Below, piece by piece: positions 1-8,822 of a DNA stretch of 64,000 bases. The stretch is taken from contig NZ_UETD01000015.1 in assembly GCF_900116855.1 (NCBI RefSeq), forward strand, positions 1 through 64,000, read 5' to 3'. The position numbers and the translations under genes are program-made. Each line of letters starts with the position of its first letter. The stretch's first letter is position 1. The notes below the pieces were generated by a model. It made no database searches. It saw only the letters and a program-made list of their open reading frames with translations, and was not told the origin of the DNA. The DNA comes from Ruminococcus flavefaciens (lineage in GTDB: Bacteria; Bacillota; Clostridia; Oscillospirales; Ruminococcaceae).

Positions 1-230
1 TCTTTGAGTGATAAATCTTTGGTAGTCCTATCATGCGGTAAAACTACGTTATGAGGTATTACCATCCGTTTCCAGAAGCTATCCCTCTCTCAAAGGCAGG
101 TTGCTCACGTGTTACTCACCCGTCCGCCACTAAGATAATCTAAGTAAACTCAAATTATCTCCGTTCGACTTGCATGTGTTAAGCGTGCCGCCAGCGTTCG
201 TCCTGAGCCAGGATCAAACTCTTTATTAAA
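1..230 (-). rRNA. rrs: 16S rRNA, 5' part (runs off the window)
   Basis: The reverse complement of about 203-222 is the universal bacterial 16S start (AGAGTTTGATCCTGGCTCAG), followed by GACGAACGCTGGCGGC. Only the first ~230 nt of the gene are present; the rest lies to the left of position 1. The exact 5' end is estimated from the usual ~8 nt preceding AGAGTTTG. Confidence 0.97.
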
Positions 231-430
231 GTTGTATATATCAGATGCTTTCGCATCTAAAATATCGATCCTAATTCATAACGCTTGCGTTATTACTCTT
301 CGTGTTTTTTTAAGTCTTTTCTTGACTTCCCTTTATCTTCATAAAGGAATCTCAAGGGTCGTTACTTTTTTATTCGCATTGTTCAATTTTCAAGATGCTG
401 TTTCCTCTGCCTCTCTGAGACAGCTTTAAT

Positions 431-459
431 ATTATATCACAGTTTCTTTTCTTTGTCAA
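431..459 (-). promoter_or_regulatory. rRNA operon promoter, proximal (P2)
   Basis: On the minus strand: TTGACA (454-459), a 17-nt spacer, then TATAAT (431-436). Both hexamers are perfect consensus. It lies about 200 nt upstream of the 16S 5' end and fires toward it. Confidence 0.85.
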
Positions 460-568
460 TACCTTTTTGAAAAATTTTCTGTGATTTTTTTCGCCGTTCT
501 CTTTCCGTTTACGCTCCCACGCTGCGCCAGCAGGCTTACTGTTTGCGTCCCCTCGAGGCGACTTAATT

Positions 569-597
569 ATTATAGCACGGCAGGAAGGTTTTGTCAA
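569..597 (-). promoter_or_regulatory. rRNA operon promoter, distal (P1)
   Basis: On the minus strand: TTGACA (592-597), a 17-nt spacer, then TATAAT (569-574). This is a second perfect promoter in tandem with the one at 431-459, the usual layout of a bacterial rrn operon. The 230-430 leader holds small hairpins (for example around 278-293) and no gene. Confidence 0.85.
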
Positions 598-668
598 CTA
601 AAAAAGCAGCGGTTGAATCGTGAGCTTTTTATCTATTATTACTCCATATGCCGTTTCATATGCCAAGC

Positions 669-1085
669 TCACTTCACCAGCAGAAATCTCAGTGCAAATA
701 TGACTGCCATGACCACCAGAGCTGCCGTAATAGTTATATGCCTGCTGACATCTGCCTCAAATTTGAACTTTTTCGGGTCCTTGGGATCGCAGAGTATCAG
801 GTGGGTGGAGCCTATTTTCAAAGGCTGGGTATAGGCTGCACTATCCTTCTCCTCATACACCTTGCCATTCACCTCATAGCGCAGAGTATGGGTATAATGG
901 CTGATACGCTTGGCAGTCACTATAATATAGCTGAAAACACCTGCTCTTTTCGTGACTGCCGCTGCGTCAGTCACCTCAGCCTTTGCAATCACGCCGAACT
1001 TCTTATAATACAGAAGCCGCGCAAGGTAAACTCCTCCTGCAAGAGCGATAATGCCGCCCACGCAGGCAAGTATGATGTCTCTCAT
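669..1085 (-). CDS. DUF3592-like membrane protein
   Basis: 138 residues. A transmembrane helix at about 5-25, a soluble beta-rich middle with a YEVNGKVY element, and a second helix at about 112-133. The TM-soluble-TM arrangement with a short 'Y-V-G-K-Y-x-x' strand resembles DUF3592 proteins, whose function is unknown. The start is supported by AGGTG 6 nt upstream of ATG. It is the last gene of a leftward run with the two membrane proteins at 1101-2209, just before the rRNA promoters. The family call is by pattern only. Confidence 0.7.
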   Translation of the reverse strand: MRDIILACVGGIIALAGGVYLARLLYYKKFGVIAKAEVTDAAAVTKRAGVFSYIIVTAKRISHYTHTLRYEVNGKVYEEKDSAAYTQPLKIGSTHLILCDPKDPKKFKFEADVSRHITITAALVVMAVIFALRFLLVK

Positions 1086-1100
1086 GTTTCACCTCATTTA

Positions 1101-1628
1101 TCAGAATATGCTTTCTTCGCCGACGTCCAGCCCCTTCGCCTTATCCGGGTACAGAGCCTCGGCGTACTTGTATATCTTCATAATATCAATGTCATCAGCT
1201 TCGCCCTTCAGCAGCTTTCTGAGCTCGGGCGCACCGACGTTCACCTTCAGACTGCTCTCGTCTTCATAGCCGTCCTTCTTGCTTATAAACACCAGATCAA
1301 GGGAATACACCGTTCCGCCCCTTGCACGGTGAGGCTGTACACAGCAGGAAAAGCTCTCAGTCTTTGCAAGGTCTATCTCCCAGCTGTAAAACAGCCATAT
1401 ACACCTGATAACGCCGTCGTCCCCAAGCTTTACCAGTGTTTTTGTCGAGCCCACCGCCACCAGCAGCAGTAAACCGACTGCCATTCCCGCTAAACTCCCC
1501 ACCAGTGCATAGTCCGCCATCTTTTCATTGTAAGAAAGACACATCGGCAGCAGCCACAGTCCGAAAGACAGCACCACCGTTATCCCCGTTATCATTGGCG
1601 GTATGTATTTTATCCTTAATGTTTTCAT
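1101..1628 (-). CDS. Uncharacterized membrane protein, paralogue of 1667-2209
   Basis: About 175 residues. Two N-terminal membrane helices (roughly 8-30 and 37-60) precede a cytosolic beta-rich domain that ends in an acidic/aromatic tail (KIYKYAEALYPDKAKG). I chose the ATG at 1628 because GGGGGT lies at ribosome-site distance; an ATG at 1643 would add MGVSF. The C-terminal 'YxxxExxYPxKAxG' element recurs in the next gene, so the two are probably tandem duplicates. The two-helix plus cytosolic beta layout loosely recalls bacterial PH-domain (YcxB-like) proteins, but I cannot assign a function. Confidence 0.7.
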   Translation of the reverse strand: MKTLRIKYIPPMITGITVVLSFGLWLLPMCLSYNEKMADYALVGSLAGMAVGLLLLVAVGSTKTLVKLGDDGVIRCIWLFYSWEIDLAKTESFSCCVQPHRARGGTVYSLDLVFISKKDGYEDESSLKVNVGAPELRKLLKGEADDIDIMKIYKYAEALYPDKAKGLDVGEESIF

Positions 1629-1666
1629 AAATGATACCCCCATATCATCAGTTAAAGCCCCTATGC

Positions 1667-2209
1667 TTACTTCATATTCAGCATACCGCCTGCCTTTTCG
1701 GGATATCTCTCCTCAAGGAATCGGTATACATCTGCAAGGGGAAGGCTCCCCTTGTAGTCGCCGTGCTTTATATCCAGCTGACTCACATTCAGCACATCGT
1801 TTATGCGCTTTCTGCACCTGATACCGAAAAGTCCCGTCTGCTCAAAGCTCAGCTCCATGGCAGAAGCGCTGCCATCAAGGCTGCGGTCAAGATTTTCCGT
1901 GAAGTATATTATTTCGCAGCGGAATTGTGTGACTTTTTCCATTCTTATCCTGTTGTGCCTGCAAAAGCCCCACCAGTTCACTTCGTTTTCGTCGTATCGG
2001 ACAGTCCTTTTGAAGTACAGATTTATTCCGCGGCGTCCCAGCGCCACTATGAGCACCACGGGCATGAACACCGCAAACAGCAGTATCATCGGCAGAACGG
2101 ATATATCCATCATTATAGACAATATCAGCACAGCTATCAGCGGAAGCTCCAGCCCAAACATTTTCCATACAAAGCCTGTTATCACAGACTCAACTTTAAC
2201 TTTTTTCAT
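1667..2209 (-). CDS. Uncharacterized membrane protein, paralogue of 1101-1628
   Basis: 180 residues. Two close membrane helices at about 18-60, then a soluble domain with FKRTVRYDENEV and the tail VYRFLEERYPEKAGG shared with the gene at 1101-1628. The start has AGGAG 5 nt upstream. The gene pair and the DUF3592-like gene form a short leftward cluster downstream of argF but separated from it by a terminator hairpin (2231-2260). Function unknown. Confidence 0.72.
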   Translation of the reverse strand: MKKVKVESVITGFVWKMFGLELPLIAVLILSIMMDISVLPMILLFAVFMPVVLIVALGRRGINLYFKRTVRYDENEVNWWGFCRHNRIRMEKVTQFRCEIIYFTENLDRSLDGSASAMELSFEQTGLFGIRCRKRINDVLNVSQLDIKHGDYKGSLPLADVYRFLEERYPEKAGGMLNMK

Positions 2210-2230
2210 TTTTCTCCTATATCATTTGCA

Positions 2231-2260
2231 AAAAGCGGACAGCCCGTAAACTGTCCGCTT
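2231..2260 (-). terminator. Terminator after argF
   Basis: Ten-base-pair stem AAGCGGACAG / CTGTCCGCTT with an 8-nt loop; read leftward it is followed by TTTTTGC. It lies ~50 nt past the argF stop and ends the arginine cluster. Confidence 0.75.
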
Positions 2261-2312
2261 GAATTTACCCCTTTGTGCAGAGAATCCCCTGCATAAATAC
2301 GTCTTTAACGGC

Positions 2313-3221
2313 TCAGTCTGCCATGAGCTTTACCATTACAGCCTTCTGAGCGTGGAGACGGTTCTCGGCTTCCTCGAATATCTCATTTGCGTGAGACTCG
2401 AATACCTTCTCTGTGATCTCCTCCTCGCGGTGTGCAGGGAGACAGTGGAGCACCATAGCGTCTGCATGAGCCTGAGCCATGAGCTCGTCGTTGATTTGGT
2501 AGCCTGCGAAAGCCTTCTTACGCTTCTCGGCTTCGCCCTCCTGACCCATGGAAGCCCATACGTCAGTAATGAGAACGTCTGCGTCCTTTGCAGCGACAAC
2601 AGGAGAATTTGTCATCTCGAACTTGTCGCCGTACTTAGCAGCAAACTCCAGTATCTCAACAGGGGGCTGATAGTCGTCGGGGCAGGCGATAGAAACGCTC
2701 ATGCCCACCTTCAGGCAGCCTACGATAAGAGAATTAGCCATATTGTTTCCGTCACCGATGAAGCACATCTTCAGTCCGTCAAAGCTTCCCTTGAACTCGC
2801 GGATAGTCATAAGGTCAGCCAGTACCTGACAGGGATGACAGAAATCGGTAAGTCCGTTGATTATCGGGATAGAGCCGTACTGAGCAAGGTCCTCGACCTC
2901 CTTCTGCTCGAAGGTACGGATCATGATACCGTCAAGGTAGCGCGAGAGAACTCGTGCTGTGTCCTGAACGGGCTCTCCGCGTCCGATCTGGAGATCGTTG
3001 GAGGAGAGAAACAGCGGATATCCGCCCAGCTGATACATACCTGTCTCGAATGAGACACGGGTACGGGTAGAAGCCTTCTGGAATATCATTCCGAGGGTCT
3101 TGCCCTTGAGGTGGGGATGTGGGATACCGTGCTTCAGCTCGTACTTGAGCTGATCTGCAAGATTAAGTATGTCTATGATCTCATCTGTACTGAGATCCAG
3201 CATTTTAAGTAAGTGCTTCAT
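2313..3221 (-). CDS. argF: Ornithine carbamoyltransferase
   Basis: 302 residues, normal for the family. It makes citrulline from ornithine and carbamoyl phosphate in the cytosol. Visible signatures are the carbamoyl-phosphate loop STRTR (with FET following), HPCQ (about residue 133) and the HCLPAHR motif near the C-terminus that carries the catalytic cysteine. The start ATG has an AAAGGA site. It is the last gene of the leftward arginine cluster, 29 nt after a LOR-fold gene. With argB, C, D, J, G and H nearby the complete route from glutamate to arginine is present. Confidence 0.96.
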   Translation of the reverse strand: MKHLLKMLDLSTDEIIDILNLADQLKYELKHGIPHPHLKGKTLGMIFQKASTRTRVSFETGMYQLGGYPLFLSSNDLQIGRGEPVQDTARVLSRYLDGIMIRTFEQKEVEDLAQYGSIPIINGLTDFCHPCQVLADLMTIREFKGSFDGLKMCFIGDGNNMANSLIVGCLKVGMSVSIACPDDYQPPVEILEFAAKYGDKFEMTNSPVVAAKDADVLITDVWASMGQEGEAEKRKKAFAGYQINDELMAQAHADAMVLHCLPAHREEEITEKVFESHANEIFEEAENRLHAQKAVMVKLMAD

Positions 3222-3250
3222 AATATTTATCCTTTCAAAATTCAGTATAT

Positions 3251-3721
3251 TTACTTGTTCATCTCGCCGAAGGCTTTGTCTATCGCAACGGCGAAAAGCG
3301 GAATGTAATCATCAAAGGCGGTGTTCTCTATCTCTATGCTGTACTGGAACTCGCCGTTCACAGCGGAAAGAGTATGGATATGCCCGACGCTGGTGCCGTT
3401 TCTGATTATCTCAAATTCTTTTCTGTCCTTGCTTCTGAGCTCGAATGAGAACTCCTTGCCTCTTGCCACAATGGTGGGATCGAGGAAAAGCGACTTGCAC
3501 TCCATGGAAAGGAACACATTATCGTTGAGTATTATGGTAAACCCCGGCTTTTTGTCGTCGCCTGTCTGAACGAGAGTATAAAGGTTATAATAGTTGCTTG
3601 CGTCCATGAGATTATATCTCGAACCGAAGCCTTTTTTTCTGACGCTGTATAAGACTTTGCCTGTTTTGTCAGTGGCTACATATTTGTTACCCTTGCCTGT
3701 TACCTGCAGCTCCATAATCAT
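3251..3721 (-). CDS. LURP-one-related (LOR/Tubby-fold) protein
   Basis: 156 residues, all beta. It has repeated short strands of the type 'YxVxxKGFGSRYNLxD', 'ITILNDNVFLSM' and 'EFEIIRNGTSVGHI', which look like the LOR / Tubby-like beta-barrel fold; family function in bacteria is unknown. Its ATG (3721) overlaps the argD stop as ATGA, so translation is probably coupled to argD; an in-frame ATG at 3715 is an alternative. It sits between argD and argF with no gap for a promoter, so it is transcribed with the arginine genes although nothing in it suggests catalysis. Confidence 0.7.
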   Translation of the reverse strand: MIMELQVTGKGNKYVATDKTGKVLYSVRKKGFGSRYNLMDASNYYNLYTLVQTGDDKKPGFTIILNDNVFLSMECKSLFLDPTIVARGKEFSFELRSKDRKEFEIIRNGTSVGHIHTLSAVNGEFQYSIEIENTAFDDYIPLFAVAIDKAFGEMNK

Positions 3722-4887
3722 TCCTCCAGTACCTCTATCAGAATTTTCAGTCCGTCCTTCAGCTCATCGTAGGAAATATTCAGCGGCGGCAGGAGTCTTG
3801 CCTTCTTCTTTGCGGTGAGTATGAGCAGCCCCTTTTCAAGAGCCCTTGCAGCCACATCGTGAGCATCCTTGGTCTTCAGCGTAATGCCTATCATGAGACC
3901 AAGCCCGCTTATGCCTGCGACCTCGCTGCACTTCTCAAGCTCGCCCTTTATGAACTCTGCCTTTTTGCCTACCTCATCGAGGAAGCCGTCGCTTTCGATG
4001 GTATCAAGAACAGCCAGACCGCCTGCACAGGCAATGGGGTTGCCGCCGAATGTAGTTCCGTGAGTACCCGGTGTCAGGACTCCGCTGCACTTTTCATTCA
4101 CAAGGCAGACGCCCATGGGCAAACCGCCTGCGATACCCTTTGCAAGTGTGGTGATATCGGCTTTTCTGCCGTAGTGTTCTCCTGCGAGGAATTTACCTGT
4201 ACGTCCCACGCCTGTCTGCACCTCATCGGCGATGACAAGGATATCCTTGGGAGCGCAGAGTTCATAGACCGCATCAACGAACTCCTTATCGAGCTTATTG
4301 ACGCCGCCCTCGCCCTGAACGTACTCCATCATTACCGCACATACCGACTTATCCTCAAGCTTAGCCTTCAGGTCGTCGATGTCGTTGGCGATAACGTTCA
4401 CGAAGCCTTCTACGAACGGAAAGAAGTAATTGTGGAACACATCCTGTCCCGTAGCGGAAAGGGTAGCGATAGTTCTGCCGTGGAAGGAATTTACAAGGGT
4501 GATTATAGTATGTCTGCCCTTGCCGTATTTATCGAAGCTGTACTTCCTTGCCACCTTGATAGCACACTCATTTGCCTCGGCACCGCTGTTACAGAAGAAT
4601 ACCGACTTATAGCCCGTGATATTGCAGAGCCTGTCGGCGAGATCCGCCTGAACCGCCGTATAGTAGTAATTTGAACTGTGCTGGAGAGTACGCACCTGAG
4701 CGCATACCGCGTCAGCCCATTTTTCGTCGCAGTAGCCGAGGGAATTTGTACCGATGCCGCTTCCGAAATCGATGTATTCCCTGCCGTTTTCGTCCGTACA
4801 GCGCCTGCCGCTTCCCTTTTCCATTACCAGCGGATAGCGTCCGTAGGACTGCATAACGTGCGAATTAAATTTATCAATGGTATTCAT
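3718..4887 (-). CDS. argD: Acetylornithine aminotransferase
   Basis: 389 residues, class III PLP-dependent aminotransferase. It converts N-acetylglutamate semialdehyde to N-acetylornithine. Seen: YIDFGSGIGTNSLG near the N-terminus, FFCNSGAEANECAIK (PLP phosphate region), IADEVQTGVGRTG, and the PLP-lysine segment TTLAKGIAGGLPMG. The ATG is preceded by AAGGAGGA. Upstream is a possible promoter (4939-4968). The gene overlaps the LOR-fold gene by 4 nt. It could also serve as succinyldiaminopimelate aminotransferase, as is known for several family members. Confidence 0.95.
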   Translation of the reverse strand: MNTIDKFNSHVMQSYGRYPLVMEKGSGRRCTDENGREYIDFGSGIGTNSLGYCDEKWADAVCAQVRTLQHSSNYYYTAVQADLADRLCNITGYKSVFFCNSGAEANECAIKVARKYSFDKYGKGRHTIITLVNSFHGRTIATLSATGQDVFHNYFFPFVEGFVNVIANDIDDLKAKLEDKSVCAVMMEYVQGEGGVNKLDKEFVDAVYELCAPKDILVIADEVQTGVGRTGKFLAGEHYGRKADITTLAKGIAGGLPMGVCLVNEKCSGVLTPGTHGTTFGGNPIACAGGLAVLDTIESDGFLDEVGKKAEFIKGELEKCSEVAGISGLGLMIGITLKTKDAHDVAARALEKGLLILTAKKKARLLPPLNISYDELKDGLKILIEVLEE

Positions 4888-4938
4888 AAAGTCCTCCTTA
4901 TGGCAGACTGCCTATCGGACTTTTTCAGACACACTATT

Positions 4939-4968
4939 ATTATAACGCTGAAAGGCAGTCAAAATCAA
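4939..4968 (-). promoter_or_regulatory. Possible promoter before argD
   Basis: Minus-strand TTGATT (4963-4968), 18-nt spacer, TATAAT (4939-4944), about 50 nt upstream of the argD ATG. It lies in the 146-nt gap after argB, the largest gap in this part of the cluster, so argD-LOR-argF may have its own start of transcription. Confidence 0.55.
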
Positions 4969-5033
4969 TCTTTGAAGTTTTATTATAAGTAAATTTTTTG
5001 TATACAAGTAAATTATTTTACGAGAAGTATCTC

Positions 5034-5900
5034 TCACACGAACTGTGTGCCGATGCCCTCGTTGGAAAGTATCTCGATAAGGATAGAGTGCGGAACTCGT
5101 CCGTCGATGATAACTGTCTTGCTTACGCCGCGTCTGACAGCCTCAACACAGCAGTCTATCTTTGGTATCATGCCGCCCGAGATTATGCCCTGTCTCTTGA
5201 GGAAGGGCACCTCGCTGACGTTGACCTCGGGGATAAGTGTGGACGGGTCATCCTTATCGCGGAGAAGTCCTGCGATATCAGTCATGAGGATGAGATTCTC
5301 GGCGCCAAGCTCAGCGGCAATTCTTGCAGCAGCCGTATCGGCGTTGATATTATATGTATTGCCCTCCTCATCGGTGGCAACTGTTGCGATAACGGGGATA
5401 TTGCCGTTTGCAAGAGCATCTGTGATAGGCTTTGTGTTGACCTTTGTTATCTCGCCTACCCAGCCAAGGTCCTGACCGTCGTCGGTCTTTTTCTTTTCAG
5501 CCATGAGCATCTCACCGTCAATACCGCAGAGTCCAACAGCGCTGCCCTTATGCTGAGCCAGAAGCTGTACCAGCTCCTTGTTGACCTTGCCCGAGAGCAC
5601 CATCTTTACCACATCAACGGTGGCGTCATCGGTATATCTGAGACCGTTGATAAATCTGCTCTCGATATTGAGCTTTTTGAGCATATCGCTTATCTCGGGA
5701 CCGCCGCCGTGTACAAGGACTACCTTTACACCCACCAGCGACAGGAGGACGATATCTGTCATAACAGCGTCCTTGAGCTCCTTGTTGGTCATGGCGTTTC
5801 CGCCGTACTTGATAACGAGTATCTTGTTATTATACTTCTGTATATACGGCAGTGCGTCAATGAGCACCTGTGATTTCTCGTTATTTGATATCTTTTCCAT
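5034..5900 (-). CDS. argB: Acetylglutamate kinase
   Basis: 288 residues from the ATG at 5900, chosen because AAAGG lies 8 nt upstream and MEKISNN matches normal family N-termini; a longer frame reaches 5966 but would overlap the preceding gene. Amino-acid kinase family: KYGGNAM (phosphate-binding lysine), VLVHGGGPEIS, INGLRYTD, the nucleotide segment LILMTDIAGLL and GGMIPKI. It phosphorylates N-acetylglutamate, the usual feedback-controlled step. The N-terminal helix (about residues 1-25) resembles that of arginine-inhibited hexameric enzymes; this is inference. Confidence 0.95.
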   Translation of the reverse strand: MEKISNNEKSQVLIDALPYIQKYNNKILVIKYGGNAMTNKELKDAVMTDIVLLSLVGVKVVLVHGGGPEISDMLKKLNIESRFINGLRYTDDATVDVVKMVLSGKVNKELVQLLAQHKGSAVGLCGIDGEMLMAEKKKTDDGQDLGWVGEITKVNTKPITDALANGNIPVIATVATDEEGNTYNINADTAAARIAAELGAENLILMTDIAGLLRDKDDPSTLIPEVNVSEVPFLKRQGIISGGMIPKIDCCVEAVRRGVSKTVIIDGRVPHSILIEILSNEGIGTQFV

Positions 5901-5925
5901 TTTTCCTTTACTCCCTTTATATATG

Positions 5926-6654
5926 TTATTGATACTGACATGGAATATGATTCCTGATAGCATCATCGAGTATCTGAGCTACACGCGCGGCGTCCTTTAC
6001 ATCCGGTATGATAACTAATCCTTTGGACGGCTCGCTGCCATACGCCTTTGTTTTCATAGTTATCGTGCCTGTGCTGCCGCTTTTCAGAGTACACTTCACA
6101 TCAGTGATACACTCATAGATGACCTGCTGCATATGGCCGTAAGCCACGATGATCAGCCTTTTATCTGTAATGGCGTAATCTACGTTCTTTGTCTTTGAGA
6201 CTCCCCATATTATGATCGCCACCACTATTCCTAAGACCGCGATCGGCATCAGCAAATATGGTATGATTATCAGAAAACCGATGCTTTCAAAAATAACGTT
6301 GCTGAAGAACATCGTCATTATTATACCCACAGCGAACATACCCGCGAACACCTTTGCCAGCTTGGAGAATTTTTGGGCTTTATTAATCATTTTCTCACTT
6401 TCCAGAGGGTTCTGCTCATCTCCGATTCCGCCTCCGAAGGCGTATAATATCTGCTCGCCCATGTCAAGATACGGCGTGAAAAGCCGTTCAAAGTATTCGG
6501 AGGTCAGCTGTTTTGGTGCGTTTTGTGTTCTGTCGGCAGGCTTGCCGTAAACTTCACTGTCAAAGTAATTTTCTATGTATTCATACTCCTCGTTATCGTT
6601 TTTGCTTCCAAACACGGTCCTCACCGCCCTTTCGCTTAATATGCTGTCCGCCAT
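5926..6654 (-). CDS. PH-domain (bPH_2-like) membrane protein 1 of 5
   Basis: 242 residues. An acidic N-terminal cytosolic region (NDNEEYEYIENYFDSE) leads to an YLxxGEQIL element, two membrane helices at about 95-150, and a C-terminal bacterial PH-like domain opening with YAITDKRLIIV. It ends 25 nt before argB and starts 2 nt after the previous paralogue ends, so it is operonic. bPH_2 proteins are poorly understood membrane-associated proteins; no catalytic residues are visible. It is the arg-proximal member of a five-gene tandem family. Confidence 0.75.
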   Translation of the reverse strand: MADSILSERAVRTVFGSKNDNEEYEYIENYFDSEVYGKPADRTQNAPKQLTSEYFERLFTPYLDMGEQILYAFGGGIGDEQNPLESEKMINKAQKFSKLAKVFAGMFAVGIIMTMFFSNVIFESIGFLIIIPYLLMPIAVLGIVVAIIIWGVSKTKNVDYAITDKRLIIVAYGHMQQVIYECITDVKCTLKSGSTGTITMKTKAYGSEPSKGLVIIPDVKDAARVAQILDDAIRNHIPCQYQ

Positions 6655-6656
6655 GA

Positions 6657-7328
6657 TCAGCGGGAAGCCTTATATATTCCTATACTGTCCTCGATGATCT
6701 GCTTTACCCGCTGCGGATCGTCCACATCACGGAGCGTCATGATCCTGACCGCGGTCACAGGATCATTCAGCACCGATGTAACAGTAACAGTTCCCTTATT
6801 GCCGTTTTCATCTGTCACGCTGACATCAGTGATACTCTCGAAGCTCACCTGATCCGGCTCACCCGACTGAAGTTTCAGTATCCTTTTGTTTGTAATGGCA
6901 TAATCCGCGCTGCCGAAGAGCTTTCCCAGCACTATTGCGATGGCGGTGATCATTATTATAAGAGCTATCGGCATGATAAATATCAGCACGAACGGCAATA
7001 TTTCCATCAGTATAAGTGCGATAAACAGTGCAAGGATCAGCGCGACCGCTGTTACGGAAACAAACGTAAGGAGCTTTTTTCGCCGGACTTTTTGTCTTGC
7101 CGTGGGAGCTCCGAGATTTCCCATTCCTCTGCCGCAGACGTACTTTATCCGCTCGCCGCTTCCGAGGTAGGAGCTGAACTCCTCCTCCAGAGCTTCGGGG
7201 CTTGCGGACTTCCGCTCTTTTTCATTGCCGTCGGGGAGTTCCGTGGGATATCCGCCGTAATATTCCGGGGAGGCACTGTAATTATATTCGTCAGTGTCTT
7301 CTCTGCTTCTTCCGGGCACGTTTCCCAC
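6657..7328 (-). CDS. PH-domain membrane protein 2 of 5
   Basis: 223 residues from a GTG start at 7328 preceded by AAAGGAC. The N-terminus is charged and tyrosine-rich (EDTDEYNYS). An YLGSGERIKYV element is followed by two hydrophobic helices (about 88-140) and a PH-like core with YAITNKRIL and VSFESITDVSVT. The same order of parts is seen in the four neighbouring paralogues. The order 'acidic tail, YL-x-x-G/N-E element, two TM helices, YAIT(D/N)-R' is diagnostic of the group here. Confidence 0.75.
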   Translation of the reverse strand: MGNVPGRSREDTDEYNYSASPEYYGGYPTELPDGNEKERKSASPEALEEEFSSYLGSGERIKYVCGRGMGNLGAPTARQKVRRKKLLTFVSVTAVALILALFIALILMEILPFVLIFIMPIALIIMITAIAIVLGKLFGSADYAITNKRILKLQSGEPDQVSFESITDVSVTDENGNKGTVTVTSVLNDPVTAVRIMTLRDVDDPQRVKQIIEDSIGIYKASR

Positions 7329-7352
7329 CGTCCTTTCTCAGCCTTTCGCGAG

Positions 7353-8078
7353 TCATCGGTTCCTCGGAGCATTTGCACCGCGTACGGCATCCGAGAGTAT
7401 CCTGCTGACTCTTGCAGGATCGTGGACCTTGCCTATCCGACAGGAGTACGGTGCGCCGTTAGGTCCTCTCATACTGTTGTTTTCAAAGGTCACATATCCG
7501 ATATTTCCCTGCTGTGAGATGTATCTGACATTTGACAATGACCTCAGGTGATAATTGGTCACCTTTCCGCCTTGCAGCATGATCACCCTTATATCGGTAA
7601 TGGCATAGAGCGCATCAAATACTCCCGAAAGGCAAAGCGCCGAAATGATTATAACAACTATGCCTATCAATGAAAGTACACAGGTCACTGCGCCCACGGT
7701 GGTCAGGATGATACCAATGATCAGCCCTATGACAGCGCCCTTCCTTGAAGCCGTAGGATCGTCCTTGGCAGCAGGGCTCTGCTTGTCATGGCCGCCCACC
7801 CATAAGATATGCTCATTAGCCGTGAGATATGGCTGGAACCTGCTCTCGATGCTTGTGTAGTTATCGTAGGACCTCTGCTCATAATCAGCGTCCTCGTAGG
7901 TCTGCTCGTGACTGTGGTCGCACTCTCTGACGTTGTTCACATTGCTGTATGACTGCTCGTGACTGTGGTCGCATTCCGCTCTGTATTCCTTGGACGGAGC
8001 TATATAGTCATCATCATATTTCGAGGCATATTTCTCGTTATATTCATCGTAGTCCTCGTTTTTCTTCCTTCCGAACAC
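7353..8078 (-). CDS. PH-domain membrane protein 3 of 5, with duplicated ECDHSHEQ motif
   Basis: 241 residues from a GTG start at 8078 (AAAGGCGG upstream). The N-terminal ~75 residues are acidic and tyrosine-rich and contain ECDHSHEQ twice (about residues 34 and 52). The rest is family-typical: YLTANEHILWVGG, two TM helices (about 115-165), YAITDIRVIML and a PH-like end. The Cys-x-His-x-His spacing could bind metal, which is inference. Residues 1-70 are nearly identical to those of the next gene while the C-terminal parts differ strongly, pointing to a recent duplication or N-terminal gene conversion. Confidence 0.75.
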   Translation of the reverse strand: MFGRKKNEDYDEYNEKYASKYDDDYIAPSKEYRAECDHSHEQSYSNVNNVRECDHSHEQTYEDADYEQRSYDNYTSIESRFQPYLTANEHILWVGGHDKQSPAAKDDPTASRKGAVIGLIIGIILTTVGAVTCVLSLIGIVVIIISALCLSGVFDALYAITDIRVIMLQGGKVTNYHLRSLSNVRYISQQGNIGYVTFENNSMRGPNGAPYSCRIGKVHDPARVSRILSDAVRGANAPRNR

Positions 8079-8095
8079 GCTGACACCGCCTTTCG

Positions 8096-8806
8096 CTACT
8101 TTTTATTTATACGGGCTCCTGCAGAAGCGTCCTCGATTATACGCTTTACTCTGGGAGCATCGCTTATCTTGTACATCGTGAAAACTCTCGTTCTGTCCTT
8201 GCGGCATGGGGAACTGTTTACGGGAAAATCCAGATTCAGCTTCACCAAGCCGCTTGCCGAACCGAGACTGCTGGCATATTGTATCCATCCGAGAGGGATA
8301 GACATATTTTTGCCGCCCTGCACAGCTATTACCCTGATATCGGTAACAGCATAGGCATTCACATTTTCCAGTATCATCAAGCATATCCCTAATGTCAGGA
8401 TCAAGATGCCCAGAATACACACCCACTCTGCGATCAGACCGCCAAGAAAGAACATCGCCGTGCCCCCTATAAGCAGTGTATTTCCCGTGGCTTTCTTGTT
8501 TTTGAACGCTCTCGGGCTGCCGCCTGCCCAGAGCAGATGCTCATTGGGAGCCAGCAGTTTTTCCATGCTGTTTTCAAGGCCGACACGTTTATCGTAGGGC
8601 TTCTGCTCCGTGTCTGCGTCCTCGTAGGTCTGTTCGTGACTGTGGCCGCACTCTCTGACCTCGTTTATATCGCTGTAAGACTGCTCGTGACTGTGATCAC
8701 ATTCTTCTCTGTACTCCTTTGAGGGAGCTATATAATCGTCATCGTATTTCGAGGCGTACTTCTCGTTATAGTCATCGTAGTCCTCGTTGTTTTTCCTGCC
8801 GAACAT
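8096..8806 (-). CDS. PH-domain membrane protein 4 of 5, with duplicated EC(D/G)HSHEQ motif
   Basis: 236 residues, ATG start with AGGGGGAAAG upstream. The N-terminal acidic segment nearly repeats that of the gene at 7353-8078, with one copy of ECDHSHEQ and one of ECGHSHEQ. Then come LLAPNEHLLWAGG, two membrane helices (about 108-155), YAVTDIRVIAVQGG and a PH-like end. It is separated from the flanking paralogues by under 20 nt on each side. No function can be assigned beyond membership of the bPH_2-like group. Confidence 0.75.
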   Translation of the reverse strand: MFGRKNNEDYDDYNEKYASKYDDDYIAPSKEYREECDHSHEQSYSDINEVRECGHSHEQTYEDADTEQKPYDKRVGLENSMEKLLAPNEHLLWAGGSPRAFKNKKATGNTLLIGGTAMFFLGGLIAEWVCILGILILTLGICLMILENVNAYAVTDIRVIAVQGGKNMSIPLGWIQYASSLGSASGLVKLNLDFPVNSSPCRKDRTRVFTMYKISDAPRVKRIIEDASAGARINKK

Positions 8807-8822
8807 CTTCTTTCCCCCTATA

